A stretch of DNA of 64,000 nt from Zygnema circumcarinatum (GCA_037447605.1 CM074811.1:1385027-1449026); one strand, 5' to 3'; positions 1-13,467 are shown, counted from the first letter of the stretch. Notes: a model not told the origin generated them from the letters alone. Program-made: numbers and translations.

Positions 1-1634
1 GTTCAGTGCGATTATCAGCCACTCACAACTACAACAAGAGCCCCTCCAGCGCTCAGAGTTGCCATGGAAGCTGCAAACGACGACACCAGGAACCTCCCCG
101 CAAGAAACTCCGCCAGATGAAGGCCCTCCTTGTCCTAGCTCCTTCTCCTCCAAAACTTCATTTCCTCAAGGAAGCGCTGCCCTCGAGCCGAGGGACTTCA
201 AGGCGGGCTCGGCCGCCATGGCCTCTTCCGCCATTCATTCTTCCACAGCTGGACCTGTTGCCACCTTCCGAACTTACGGAATTTTTCGGATAAAGGCGGG
301 TTTCCTAGCTGTCCAAAATGGACGGTCAGATGCTGTCGATATTGATCCGACGGTAAATATTTACTTAATCCTACGGCTGACGTTGATGGAATGTCAGAAG
401 GGCTGACATCTATGTTACTGTATGGGTAAACATCCGATTTTTCCTACAGTTGACGTCTACTTCAGCTTTAGATGACGTCATTTACATCGGACGGTTCACG
501 TTCATCGCATTCTACGGCTGCATGTCCGTTAAATCGCCGGCGGGTTTTCTCCTGATGAGAGAGAGCCGAGCCACATGGCGCCCCGCGAGGCCATTCCGTC
601 GCCTCTCATGGCTGCCTCGCCTCCACGCCCCTTCAACCCGCCATGGCCCCATGGGCCACTCGTGTTGGAGGCCATCCCACTGGCCTTCCGCCCTCTCCCT
701 CTACGCAACGTGCCTCAAATCGGTTACCTTCACGGCTGCTTTTAGAGCCAGTTGTTAGGCCTAGAAGCAGAGTTCCGCTCATAGTTTTTATTTCGTTCTT
801 AAGTCATTTGTTGCCGGTTCCTCTTGGTTCTACATGTTTTTGTCCGAGTACATTTGATGGCATCGCCATTGTGAGATGAATGTCAGATCCATCCATTATT
901 CGATCCTATGGCTGACAATTGCTGGTACTTCTGATGTTCACCATATTCCATCGTACGGCAACTCTGACAGAATGGTCCTTTGCGATGTTGGTTGAAACCC
1001 CAGCCCATTTCTCTTGCTGTCCATTCGACCATATGCAAATGGGAAAAAAAGATGGGTTTTAAGGCTTTTTAGGGATTGTTTAGACAATCCGACAATCGTC
1101 ATTCTTGGTTCGAATTACTGAACGTTTTTTGTTACCTTGTTGACACGCAAGGGACAAGCCACCGGACCGTTCAGTTCGTACAAGGTGATTTCGGCTGTTG
1201 CGATGTCCGAGCTAGAAAACATGGCCAGACGCATACTCGTACTAATCGATCCTTAACGAAAACCATCCTTAAAGTAAATTATGACTTCGGTGAAATCCAT
1301 AACAAGGGCACTTCGCAAGGACACTTTTCAGAGAGAAAACCCTCCCTTAGCGTTGCACCTCTTTTCCCCTCTCCTCCATAGCTTCCCTTGTTGCAAAACC
1401 AGGGCTTCTTATCGGGGACAAGCCCCGACCTAAATATAGGATTCCGACACTTGATACATATGACTTGAGGTCCTATTCTATGCTTGAAAGTTGCTGCGTT
1501 GTAAGTACATTGCACCTAGTCCGTTTCAGAAGGAAGGCTCCTCAACAGCTAGATAAGGCTGACTCCCTCAGAAGTAACAGAGTCTACCCTATTCTTTTCA
1601 CTTCTGGCAGAGAAGCAGAGAGTACCTTTGGAAC
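1..1634. other. Left flank, no gene recognised
   Basis: No exon with family similarity was found on either strand. The stretch holds one copy of the dispersed ~90-bp repeat (about 800-893) and several loose variants of a CTACGGCTGAC-like word between about 340 and 980. A TGACGTCA palindrome lies near 473. The last few hundred bases before 1635 are probably the 3' UTR of the V-ATPase gene read leftward. Confidence 0.5.
800..893 (+). repeat. Dispersed ~90-bp repeat, copy R1
   Basis: The most diverged of four copies (R2 13468-13556 on +, R3 32173-32260 and R4 32719-32810 on -). It shares the landmarks CCGGTTCCTCxTGGTTC, TTTTGTCC and the hairpin-like GATGGC-TCGCCAT core followed by GTGAGAT. No coding potential is seen. 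It may be a module of a degenerate mobile element, which is inference. Confidence 0.6.
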
Positions 1635-4600
1635 TTAGCCTGCAAGGTTCATGGTGATGGAGATGTACGGATGCAGGTCCGACTCACCCCCCGTCAGGCC
1701 GGCCATACTGGAGTCGGTATCCCCACCCTTCCAGAAGAGGCTGCATGATGCCATGCCACAAAATGCTCCCAAAGTCATGTTCAATGCATGATACTTCCCA
1801 CGTGGGTGATCCTAACCTACCGGGACCACTATGACATTAACGTTCACATGAATCTGAAAGGCTGCATGCTGCCCCGCCCAAGAACTGAGACACGACTTGG
1901 AAAATGTTGGTACCTAGGCAGTAGATGTCGGCCATAACTTGCCCTCATAGAAGAGCAGACACCTAAGCCTCAGTGCAAGGGCTTGATCTTACCTGCTGCC
2001 TGTTGACGACAGAGTGTCCAACACTCCTCTAACTTTCTTCTCAGCTTTCATATTTGGTGCAATCACTGCAGCCTGCATTGCCATCAGAAGAAATCTCAGA
2101 AATGCTTCCGTTTTTGCATACTTCGCACGCAATTGTAGCGGACAATCTAAAGTACAAAGCCGAGATTTGTCATGACACGAGAGGAGGCGGAGAGGGAAGA
2201 TACCTGCGCCTACTATTCGAGGTTAGAATGCAAATCGCGCGAACTGTCCCATACATAGACGCTGCTAGCAATAAAAAACAGGACATCTGGCTAGCGATGC
2301 TTAGTGATTTCAGCACTGCACACCTGATAGGCGGGAGGCAATCCATATCGCAGAATGCTCTCAGTGAAGATTCTGATAGCACAGAGGTGCATCCAGGAGC
2401 TAAACACCTGGCTCAAATAAGATACCCAACATGAAAATAATAAGAACAGCATGACAGGACAAAGCATGCAAAACCCATCTTGAGCAGCATGACTTTCACA
2501 TCGAAAGGAATGGCTACATGCCTAAACGAGCGTCCAATACCTCCCCATAGCTGGCGTTGCACCATTGCTGCAAGGTTGTCCGCATGCTCTCCTGATCTTC
2601 ACTCAGCCGCGCTTGCTCGTCCTGACGTTGCACGAACCCTTCTGGGTCATGCTCATATTCACGCACCTGCCAAGAAGCTTCTGTCAGAATGAAACACCCA
2701 AGCATCCTACAGAGTGACACGGACATTAAACCAGTCTACATGACATGACATGACATGACATATTGACAAGGCATGACATGTTTATGTGGTCTACATGCAG
2801 ATAAAGCCAACGCTCAGCAAACCTGTTGACACTCATAAGTACAATAATCACGGTAATTCCGACAATGGTTTCAAACAAAAGAATGTGAGCACACCTGGAA
2901 GCCTTTTTCACGTGCAGCAACTTTGAAAGTATCCGTTACTTTGCGAAACAACGTCACCGTGAATAACGCGTACTCGTTGTCTTCCGAGATTCTTACTGAA
3001 GATCGAGGCACCTGTCCAACATTCAAAAGTCAAGATGCTAAAATAAGGACATTGCTTGAAAACAAAGGAGGATGTTTCCATTCCGAGTTCAAATACTATC
3101 GCCAAGCAATTAAACTATATCATCGTCGAGCTACTATACATAGTTTTCCACATTTGAGAACTTAGAAGCCTACTGCTTTAGCTCAGCGGTCAGGTCAGAC
3201 TCCATGGTACATTTGATTATACAGCTGCAATATTGTATACTGGAAATTATAAATTTTCCAGAAAAATCCATTGTTGTAGTATTTCAGTACAGTTTACTTC
3301 ACATCGAAGCAAACATCGTAAGCCGGCTTGTCTGATTATAATTCAAATCACTGGCACGGCCTTCCTTGGAGTAGTTTGACATCCATCAGGCAACGATTAT
3401 CACTGAGTAGGGGTTCTACAATGTGTTCCGAAAAGCCCGAAAGCAAAAGTGAATTGTGGTTCACCTACCACAAAGTTAGAAATCGATTCATAGGAATTCA
3501 ACCAGTCCTTTTCCACAAACTTGGAGACGACTACAATCAGAGTGGTGAGATGCTCAGATTCCACAATTTGCTCCGGTTTTATAATGCTCGACAGGTCTCT
3601 CACTGCCATGCTGCCCAGTCACGCACCACAGCAAAGACAATCTTTCAATTATAAAAAGTTCAGCACTTCTCAACGAGGACAGTGGTTGCACTAGAGTTGC
3701 AGTACAGTGATGCTTCTGATAATGGACAGATAGATACTCTGGTTGGGACTACTTCCATGGTTAACGGGTATGTGCCTCTAGACCAGCACACTATCTTTGA
3801 AGTTGTAGCACCAAGCAGCTTCGCCTCACCCCAAAAAATAGAAACAGACAGCTTCACACTTCCTATCTTCCGCTGTGAATGGTATAACCTTGGAATGCAT
3901 GACATACACGATGCAAATGCAGGGCACTGGGGGGGAGCATCAGCATGTCGTTCTTCAAAATTCTCCCAAATAATTCGAAGCCAGGGAAATGCAAGGCAAA
4001 AACTTCAGCATACCTTCCACCGGCTTTGCGATTAAGAGCACTGAGCTGACTCTTCACCGAATTGTACTCTGCAACTCGGACCTGAAAGAATCACATTTTT
4101 GTCAGAGTCAGGCTCGTAAAGACACAAACACATTAAGTGCATACTAGGTTGATTATTGATCGTGTGTGCAACCTTAATCCAAAACTACATTCCAGGAGCT
4201 CAATGGGTTTGCAAAAAATCAATACAACACCTATCCCAGAAGCTCTGAAGGCTTTAGATATAAGGTGACTCTTCTACAGATTTAAAAAAATCGATCAGAC
4301 GCAGACCAAAGATGGGATTGAAAAAATCAACTTGGAGGATGGTCAAAGGACTGGCGTTCCAGCCTTTCGACCAATTACACTCAAAGACTGGCATTCCTGG
4401 AGGATGGTCAAGGGTCTGTATACAGTACATGATTCCAGAAACAAGCAATACTTAATCAAAGAAGGGCTTGGACCTTAAGATCGTCTTCAAGCTTTGCAAC
4501 ATTCTCGTGAATTGTATCAACAGTCTCCCGAAGAGGGGTCATGATCGGGTACTTGGCTTCATCCCATGTGAACCTATACCCATGCCCCCTTCCTCCCTCA

Positions 4601-5585
4601 GCTTCCGTACAACATCTGAATGATTATTTGCTTCATTTAAGGCTGAAAGAGTAATAAAATTGTGGAGGAAAAGTGACCTTAATACCTTGTCAGGTATGAC
4701 TCCAAGGGAACACCATCAACAGACAAGGTGCTTCCTTCTCCGCCAATTGTTCTGTCAAGCTCCTCAATCTGTCGCCTGATCTTATGAGTGACCCCTTCCA
4801 CAAATGAATTTGCCTGTTTCAGAAGATCAAAGCAAAACAAGTCAAGTACATAAAGTCAGCGCTGGCAGCAGTAATGAAAACAACTTTTATTTTCAAAGAA
4901 GCGGAATCAAGGCTAGATCTGCAGGCTTTCCTCAGGGAATGAAGTTCACACCATGCAGAGAGTTTGCAAAATCAGGCTCACCTTCACAAGGTCGTCACTA
5001 AGGGCCAACAGAGAGTCGAGAGTTCCGACACGTAAATCTGGAATAAAAAGCTGCAAAATAAAAAGCCTAATTTGCAAGTTAGTCAGCTTACAGACTACGT
5101 ACTTTTTAAAGTTCAGAAAATTGATTACACAACTAAAACGCAGAAAGTCTGGGCTAAAAACAAAAACAATGAGGTCGCTAAAAAAAGCATTCGAGGAAAA
5201 AGGAGAGCATGAATACATCCACATTATGGATTTACGAGGAAATCGATGGATGAATGGATTCCAAAACATCTAACGAATGAACTGATCCAAAGCAACCTGC
5301 TCAAAGATCCACAATGCTTGTGCAACAGAGAATTGGGAATGAGAGAGAAACAAAAGCAAACCAGACAAGGAGACGAAGCTGAAAGGGGCGGGATTAAATG
5401 AAATGAGAGGGGAAAGAGCCGGGAAAGGAGAACAGTTCAGGCGAGAAGAGGGAGAGAGAATGAACCTTATAAATCTGAGTATCAAATGCAACAGCTACTG
5501 TCTTATCATGAAGAGCTTTCCAAGTATCCTCTTTGCTGCCTCGAAGCGGCAAAGATACGAGAAGGTACTGACTGGGCATCTGCAT
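1635..5585 (-). CDS. VHA-C: V-type proton ATPase subunit C (DET3-like)
   Basis: Subunit C is the stalk protein that links the V1 and V0 sectors of the vacuolar proton pump at endomembranes. Eleven exons join in frame: 5585-5466, 5050-4982, 4813-4686, 4573-4474, 4081-4014, 3610-3469, 3011-2895, 2666-2541, 2407-2324, 2072-1993, 1740-1635. This gives 379 residues, close to the family's usual ~375. Landmarks in order are [10 protein letters not shown] near the start, [107 protein letters not shown] and a C-terminal [12 protein letters not shown]. The start is the first ATG before the conserved VSLP; a second Met two codons later is possible. Exon 4 has a second in-frame acceptor 42 nt upstream (see findings). 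Confidence 0.95.
2743..2776. repeat. (CATGA)n microsatellite in VHA-C intron
   Basis: Short run of a CATGA pentamer with one interruption, inside the intron between the seventh and eighth VHA-C exons. Confidence 0.75.
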
Positions 5586-6637
5586 GTAAACGCCACTCCC
5601 ATCCAGAATCTAAATAAGAGATCTGTGCCAGCTTTAATCAAACAAAAAACTTGTCATTCAATCTCAAACACACAGTCCCCGTGATCTTCGTCCAATGTGT
5701 CAGGGTATTGTATACAATCTTCATTTTCAACCGCGACAAAACAAACCCTAAAATTATCCTTGAAACTCAACCAGAAAAAAATCACTAGCATAATATCGAA
5801 AAAAATCACACCTTGCAGGCTGCTCCGGCCGAGCGCGCTTCAATGTCGTCCCTCCCCTCTCGCCCCCTCCCTCCTCTCTTCCTCTCTCTCCCTCTCTCGC
5901 CCGGTGTCTCTCGGCGCCCTCTCCTCTTCGTAGGGCCCCCTTGCAGGCGTCCATTGCCGCACCTACATCAGTAGGCCGTACAACGTACGTCAGTACAGAA
6001 CGTCGTACGGTGACGTACGTCAACCGGGACGTCTGTACGGTCCCTTGGAAACAAAATTAGGGTTTCATGCTCTCAACATACTATACGGTTGTTGCTCAAG
6101 GTGAGGGTCAATGCCAATACATTTTTTACTTTATTTATTATTCACTTATTTATTTATTTGTTTTGTTTGTTTTAAAAGTGCTTTAACAATCCCAATGAAT
6201 GCTCCTTCATTGACCACCACACAATACTTCCGTCGATAATGTTCACCCAGCTCTCGGCTGCTTCATCAAAAAAAAGCTACCATGGACAGAATTTATTAAA
6301 GCAAGCAGAAGCAGATAGCCATACCAAGGGCTATTCAGTATTCTCTTGAGGCCAGCTTTTCTTCATTCAATAAAAAACTTCTTCTTCTTTCTTCTTCTTC
6401 TTCTTCTAGCTTCTATTCCATTTCTAATCGCCAACCTCTCTGAACTCATTCCCTTCTACAGCACAAGGCCACCAATAGTTCTTTCTATCACAGCTCTGAG
6501 AGCTTTCTCTCCTGCAGAGCCTGCCTACATTATGGTACAGTTCTAAACCGTTTCAGTTCAATGCCAATTTCTCTTCTTATTCTCAATTCAACCCCTGAGA
6601 TCTCCAATTCCTAGAGCATGGTGAGGAGACCCCCGAG
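5586..6637. promoter_or_regulatory. VHA-C upstream region and EAPP 3' flank
   Basis: Holds the presumed promoter/5' UTR of VHA-C (read leftward) and the 3' flank of EAPP. A dense run of CGTACG and ACGTCA words lies at about 5967-6046. Telo-box-like AAACCCTAA and TTAGGGTTT words lie near 5745 and 6055. A pyrimidine-rich stretch is at about 5850-5920, and a TTC microsatellite at about 6378-6410. No gene seen. Confidence 0.45.
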
Positions 6638-8558
6638 CTAGCTGTAAGAGGGGATGACATCATAGAAGTGGTATACTTCCTCCGCATCCAAAACCCCCAC
6701 TTGCGTTCCGCACTCTGCGCACTGCACTGGCTTATAAACTTCCGCAGAGGGTTCAGCCTCTCCTCCAGAAGCTGGCTCGCCCTGGTCTGCACTCTTCCCA
6801 GACTTCCTTCTTGAAGTCTTTGGAGCTTGCTTCGCTGCATGCGGAGAAACCCTCAAAATCTCGCCTTCCACTACTCGGCAATTCCGCACAAAAACCGCAC
6901 GGAACTGGTTTGTATACTTTTCGTGCCTGCATGTGTGAAGTAAGCGGAGCTTCAGAAGACCTTCAAATCCCGATAAGCGTTCTTGACAAGTATCATATGG
7001 AGGCACCTCAGTCATTGACTTAGTTAAACAGAAGGAAGAGTTTAAGTTCGAATCATCTCGCACTGACATCAAGGCCACACTCCCACACATCATTGAACTC
7101 AGGAAGCACTCAGTGGGAGAGAGCCTGTCCTAACCAAACCATCGCCTTCTCACAAGAGACCACCTTAGAACCACATCTCACCTAAATGGACTCGTGAGCT
7201 GCTCTTCAGAAGCAGCCCTTCCCATACGTGCAAGGAGCTCCTCTCCCAAACCAATCTACTTTAAGCCTCCCCCAATGGGCAATCAGAGTGAGAGTGAGGG
7301 GGTGAGGTGGCAGCAAGCTGCAGACCGCTGGCAGTCCAAACAGAGGGAAGTGAAGCAGGCGGGACAGCTCAGAACCGCATCCGACTCATGTCCGCGCCTT
7401 TGTTTGTCAGCCCATTTTTCATCAACATCATCGATGTTGGGGTCGTAATGTTCCTCGTCACCAGCAGGAGGCTGCACTGCACGAGCACAGTAAAATGCAA
7501 ACTTCAACTTCTCCTCCAAATCAGGGAAGCACCGAAGCATCAAGAAGATGTCAATGGCACACGTTAGCAAGACAATGAACAGACTTCGTGAACTTCATAT
7601 TCTCCAAAAAGGCTGAAGGAGTGACCATCACTAACTGACTCAACGCAACACTGAAATTACTGGCTGTGGCAACACAATTCTAAAGCAGCCCAGGTGACAT
7701 CAATACTGGCGTGAATCGACAAAACAGATGGAACTACTTTACAAAAGCCAACTTTCCAACCACTTTCCCAAAGCCCTTAGGCTCTCTTTGACAAGTCCAG
7801 GTTTGCACTTTCAATCAACCTAGAAAATGCCAGCTGTATAATTCATCATCTCTTGAATTCGTGACCATTGAAAAATCGTTTGAAAATAAACACGTGGCGA
7901 GCATTGATAAACAGTTTGCCAAAAAAAGACGTATTAATTGCTGGAGATCCCATAGCTTTACTTTTTAACGTCACTAGATTGATAACTGCACAGACATTTT
8001 TCTTTTCTCCAATTCAGAATTTGGATGGCCAACAATGTCCGTTGGAGGCTTGAAACATGAACCAGGAAAACACTTCTGAGATCGCGTAATGGTGCCTTTC
8101 AAATTACAGATAGTTCAATTCTTTAGAACCCACAAAACGTAGATGGTGGTGGCAATAAACATATTCCACTTATCCCAGTTTCAATACGCTTGTACTATAA
8201 AGTGGCATTTATATATTAAGCCAAGTGGTCCAAGTGTCGTCCGGCTGCTTCCTTCGTTCAATTCAGTCACCTCAAGGCGTTGTCGAATGAAGACTTCCAA
8301 AGAATCTCAAGATGATACGCTGACGACTGCCAGACAACATTTCTACTTCTGTACTTCTATACCTCTGGTGTTCATTCCCTACGTTATGAAACATCGATCG
8401 CTGTTTCAAGACTGGCAAGAAGAAGACTGATCCCCAGACAGAGAAATGAGAAAAATGAAGTGAAAGCAGCAAGAGGTCGAGAACTCACATGAACCATCCT
8501 CGTCTGACTGACTCTCTGCTTCATCTCGCAGAGGGGAACCCTGCTCTGTGGCAGCCAT
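6638..8558 (-). CDS. E2F-associated phosphoprotein (EAPP) family
   Basis: Human EAPP binds E2F-family transcription factors and modulates their activity; the plant role is not established. Three exons join in frame: 8558-8489, 7476-7326, 6926-6638, giving 169 residues, shorter than the animal protein. The family core is clear: YDPNIDDVDEKWADKQR, then SDAVLSCPACFTSLCLDCQRH with paired cysteines, FRAVFVRNC, and the C-terminal CAECGTQVGVLD..EVYHFYDV. The two Cys-x2-Cys pairs look like a zinc-binding arrangement. The start ATG (MAATEQGS) leads an acidic N-terminus. The third exon carries a low-complexity Lys/Glu/Gly spacer before the last cysteine pair. Confidence 0.9.
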
Positions 8559-9614
8559 GCCGCCGTTGCAGCTTTACTGCCCCCCTTGGCCCTCGCGGGA
8601 ACAAGTGGGAGGCTATGCTATGAGAATGCTATGCTTTGCGGGAGGAAAGAGAAACCACGCGCTGAAGGAAGAAACCACGAACTAAAAATGAGCATGAAAC
8701 CACGAGCGAACGACAGACAGGAGAAGCTCCTGCTAAATAAAAGGGAGAGGAAGTGGCATTTCGCTTGTTTGGTACTTTTACTATAAAACTCTATATAAAG
8801 TACTGCACTTCCCCTGCTAATGTTTTCCTGTTTACAATAGTTTGCTTTTTTTCGCTACATTTTTTTGTTGGCTTCTCTTTTCTCCTGTGGACCTTTCGTT
8901 TGTGTTTTCGTTCCAAGCTGCTGTGCAGGAAGAAGATCTGGCATTTAGGTTTGCATAAGCATTTCTGGTTTAATTGGATCTCATAGTCACCAGTCAGCTG
9001 TGGGCCTATCCTGCTCAAAAAAGGAAGGAAGCTGAAACTGCTTGTTGTCTGACGACCTGCATAGGAACTACAATGTAAAGCTGCAGATACCGCAGCTGAT
9101 TGCCGTAGTGTACAAGGAGAAAAACGGAGAGGCATATACAGTGAAGCAAGGGAGGTAAGGGAGGTAGTGCACAAACACAGACACATTCGTGGCAGTAAAA
9201 ATAAGATATTGACAACTGCTGCTTTAGCAGATGACCCGCGTGAGCGTGCAAATGACAACACTAAAACCTAATGCAGAGAGAACTACAAATTTTAGAACTA
9301 GCAACAGCAGCCTCTGCACACCTACATCTACTACGGCTGAGGTCAAAGGCGGAGAAAAAGCTATCTCTGTAACTTGTCATAGGGCTACATGCAGGAGCAG
9401 CCTTCTCCACTTCTTCAACCCAAAAAAGACAGCTGCTAAGTGTCCTCCTCGGGTGTAAGGTAGTGTCTCCATAATCACACTCTTACTCACGAAAAGTATG
9501 GTTCCTAGTAAAATTCAATCTCTGCTCTTCAGAACTAACATTTTCCTAGCTCTCTCCAATTTAACTTGCCATCTAACTCTATCTACAAGACACATCGCTG
9601 CTCCCTGCCTTCAT
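8559..9614. other. Intergenic, EAPP 5' flank / TRAUCO 3' flank
   Basis: No exon recognised. Open frames here lack family similarity and splice context. The part next to 8559 is presumably the EAPP promoter; the part next to 9614 is the TRAUCO 3' UTR. Confidence 0.4.
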
Positions 9615-12600
9615 TCATTCAGCACCTTCCGAAACCCCATCGTCGTCAGTTCCAGCTTCTCCCACACTGAGCCCACTGCTCTTCTCTGTGCTTTCCCTTT
9701 CATGCCAACCCTCTGCTCTCCCTCCCTCCCAGTTGGCTACCCCCCATTGCCTGCCTTTGCTCTCTGTGCTCTCTCCCTCACTCGCCTCCCTTTTCCCTTT
9801 GGCAGCTATATCCCCCATGCTATCCTCCTTCCCACAACTGTTTTCCGGTGCCCCACGCATACTGCGCCCCTCTAAACTTCCGTTTCCTTCCGAATCCCCC
9901 TCTCCTCCACCAGAATGACCCCTCCCTCCTGCACTCCCCTCATAGGTAACGTTCTCCTCCCCCACTGCCTTGCTCAATTCTTGCATCGCCTGCCCTTTAT
10001 GGAGAGGAGGCTTTGACCCTCCTTTCACTTGCACCCCTTTCCCCCCCCTTTGTTCACCATTGGAAACTGCTTCCTCTTTGCCTAAAGACGCACATGATCC
10101 CTCTCTTGACCGCTCTCTCCTCGTAACTTCACCTTGTCTCTTTACAAAAGAATCTACCACCTCAACTTGATTCAATTCCCTGCCTCCTGCAGGTGCCCTA
10201 ACTCCCCCTCCTGAAGGCCCATTTGAAGTTTTTTTGGATTTCCCTTTCTCCTTCAGAGAAGCGAACTTCTGCCCCCCTTTAGGCTGCTCCCCCCAAGCAG
10301 GGCCACTCCCACTCCCACCCTTTAACTTTCCAGAAACCAATTGTTTGTCTCTGAAGGTAGTAAGTCCCTTGCTCCCATCAACTTTCCCCCCCTTCCTTTT
10401 CACTCCACTCCCTTCTTCAACGACAACTGCCGTCTTTCCCTTCCCACTCTTTACATGCATAGCATCCACCTCCTTGCCTTTCACCCTACATACTACAACA
10501 GTGTTCAGTTCCTTAGGAACGAAAGCTTCTTCAATCCTCCTCCCACTCCCACTCCCTCCCTCCCCTTCTCCAGCCACTCTCACTGCCCCCGGCCGCTCAT
10601 TGAAGGCTTCATCCTCAAGCATAGCGGGCTCCATAGGCTTTGCTTCTGACATGGGCTGAGGAAGTGGCCGACCCCCCATATCTGTTGGAGGGTATTTAAA
10701 GTCCGGCCCAAAATTGAAGCGGACAGTAGCCTTCTCTGTTTGCTCAGGTAGTGTATAAATGGAAGCTGCCGGATAATACCTACCAGCAAAAATGTCGGTG
10801 TAGGCACTGCCCTGGCAGACACCATTACGGAAAAATGCGATCTCACTTCCTGTACAGAGAAAGCACAGAAACTCAGACTCTACACATTTGAACACAAGAG
10901 GAGAATGCCTTCAGGTCAGATAGCATTGGCAACGATCGCAACCTCTAACTTATCCCTTGAATCACTTTCCTAACCCTTTAAAATGGTACATGCACTCCAA
11001 GAATGAAACACATAGAAAGCTCTTCAACTTAGTGAACTAGCATTGTGCCATTTTTCATGTCCCATACAAGAAAGCCAAGACACTTCACCTCCTCACCTGG
11101 AACAGGCACCTTGGGGCCCTCTCCATCATCAATGTAGTAGGGCTGCCCCTTCCAACGCACAAGCTGGCGAGGTCGGGGTGCAAGCTCTGCCCCTCCCGGC
11201 AAACTGATATAGAATCCTATTGTATCTCCCTCACCATACATTTCACCATAAGGCTCCCTCCGTGCCTGATGGACCTTACATCCCTCTAAATCGCGATATG
11301 CATAACTGTTTGAATCGTATCCCACAGGTGCCTGCACGTCACCTCTCTGGGTGCACCATCCCAGCCGGGTGTGGCCTGCAAGGAGACCAAAAAAGCTTGG
11401 AATTGAGGAGGCTACAAAGAAGTGATTTCATGGTTTGGAAGGACCAATTTTTTGTATTTGGATAATCAGTCAAGCGGGGATAAGCGTATGTCAGCAAGCA
11501 CACACACATCCGTAAGGCTGGGGGTACTCTCACTTTGGAAAGACAAAGGGAGCATGCATTGGATATTGTGTAGTTAGCGGTTCGAGCTATTCGGAAGTAA
11601 GAGGGAACACATGAGCTGACTGCAAAGAGATCTGAAACTGTCAACACACAGTGAGCCCTCAACTGGTGTTACCTCTAGCACACGTGAGGAGTCAAGAGGA
11701 AAGGATATTGGTCTAGACCTGTTTTCCCAAGATGCTCGATACTGATTTCGAAGTACCAGGCTCCCTCCATGACCCCCCTAGTTGCACGCACCATGCGATA
11801 TCCCTTCCAGCAGGTCGCGCTCAGCCTGTCATCACTCAACTGCCAGCAGCATCCATTCCCAGAATCAAGCCCTAAACAAATCTTCGCGACCCAATTATAC
11901 TTTGCAGAGGTCGTTTAAACTGTCAACCCCTTAAAACTCGAATTCAGAAGCTTCATCGTCCCTGGTGGTATCTCTGGTGGTGCTAAAGATGGTTAAAATT
12001 ATTGGTATCATGCAGTGGAAATCTTTGGAGTAAGAAACCATTCTGCAATGGATAGAGACACGTTGCCGCTTGCCCGAGGTGCCCAAGAGGCATTGTTTGT
12101 TGCCATCGGGGCCAGCAAACTCGGTCTGCTGAAACATACATCAAGAAGTCCCCTGAGCCGTGCATCTGGCCATACGCTAGGGAAATTGCAAAGGCGGTAA
12201 GGTCCTTCGACACACACACACTCGGCATCTGAATCTAGAACCCAACCTTATCAATATTGTTCAATAACGCAATTCACCGGTTGTCTGCTTCACAAGGGCA
12301 CTCTCAAGTTCACTTCTTTTCGCGAGGTCCCCAGCACTCACTATAATTTCTAAGCTTTAGCAGCGGTATTTCGAACCCAAGCGGCTGTACCTGTCAAACT
12401 CAATTCTCCCCTTACGTCCCCTCCACATGAATTCAAAAGTAGAAGCTGTCTTACACCTATTTCAAAACTGTCAATATTAATGGAAAACAACTAGGCAATA
12501 GCCAAAAGCAGGCAATGCGTACCCACCATGACCTGACCCGCCTTATGGAACAGGGAAAGCACCATCTCCCGATCTTCAAGCTGATGTTGAAGCGGAGCAG

Positions 12601-13171
12601 GAGTGACTGGGAGCACGTCATCCTCTACATTGTTGTTGCCACTAATTGACTGCCGGGCACTAGCCTTTTTTGCCCCCTTCCGTGAACTCTTCGGTCGAGA
12701 CAATGCTTTTTTCTTTGCTTTTTTATTTAGGGTTTCCTCCGCACCTCCCTCTCCTGCGTCTTCAGATATGCCAGGTGTGCTGGATCCATTCACATTCAGG
12801 CTGGGACTGCTGCCTGGCTTAACTTCAGCTTCTAATTTCCTCTTGCGTGACTCCTTCACCACTTCCGACTCGACATCATTCCCTTTACTTGAAGTCAAAT
12901 GCGGCAGCTCCACCTCTTTCAACTCACCACACGTCCCAGGGCCGACAATTAGGGTTTCCTCATTATCTGCCCTTACTGCAGCAAGCTCTCCCTCCCCACC
13001 AACAACATCCACGTTTCTCTCATCCTCTGGCTCCCTAAAAGGAGCAGAGCTGCTCTCAACATGCACCTCTTCCTCCCCTCCACATTCCCGGGTCGCGGAT
13101 GCATCCTCCAGGCCTGCTGCTGCAGCCTCCTCAGATGCTGCACATGCCCCTGCCTCCTCTGCGGAAGCCAT
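9615..13171 (-). CDS. TRO: ASH2/TRAUCO-type COMPASS subunit (SPRY domain)
   Basis: Homologue of ASH2L and Arabidopsis TRAUCO, the SPRY subunit of H3K4 methyltransferase complexes in the nucleus. Exons: 13171-12527 (acidic, ending in a [13 protein letters not shown] basic stretch and LFHKAGQVM), 12128 to about 12050 ([10 protein letters not shown]; its 3' end and the join to the next exon are unresolved), 11839-11719 ([31 protein letters not shown]), 11375-11097 ([42 protein letters not shown]) and 10849-9615 ([38 protein letters not shown]). The true ATG is 13171; an upstream GTG in frame is not a start. After the SPRY end (GGRPLPQPM) the last exon stays open for roughly 330 more residues of Gly/Lys/Glu/Ser-rich, probably disordered sequence. 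That extension is absent from ASH2L as I know it. Confidence 0.88.
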
Positions 13172-13467
13172 GGCTGCCGCCACCTCTCACATGAGAGCTC
13201 TGCCCACTTTCAGCTTTCCACGAGGCACTCGCCAGGAGTCCTGCCACGTGTCCCAACCACAGCGCTCCCTCCCACGCACAAGGCCCCAGCGTGCGCCACG
13301 TGGCAGCGGACGGCGGCTGACGGCCTCATGACTGGGCGTCGTCGCGCCGAGTGGGAAGCACTTTTGTCGTGTTCTGTGCGCTTTTGGGGGGCGCCCATGG
13401 GCATGGGCATGGACAAAGTCAACAACATACGAGGAACCATGGGCTCACAGCTTTCTACTTTCGTCCG

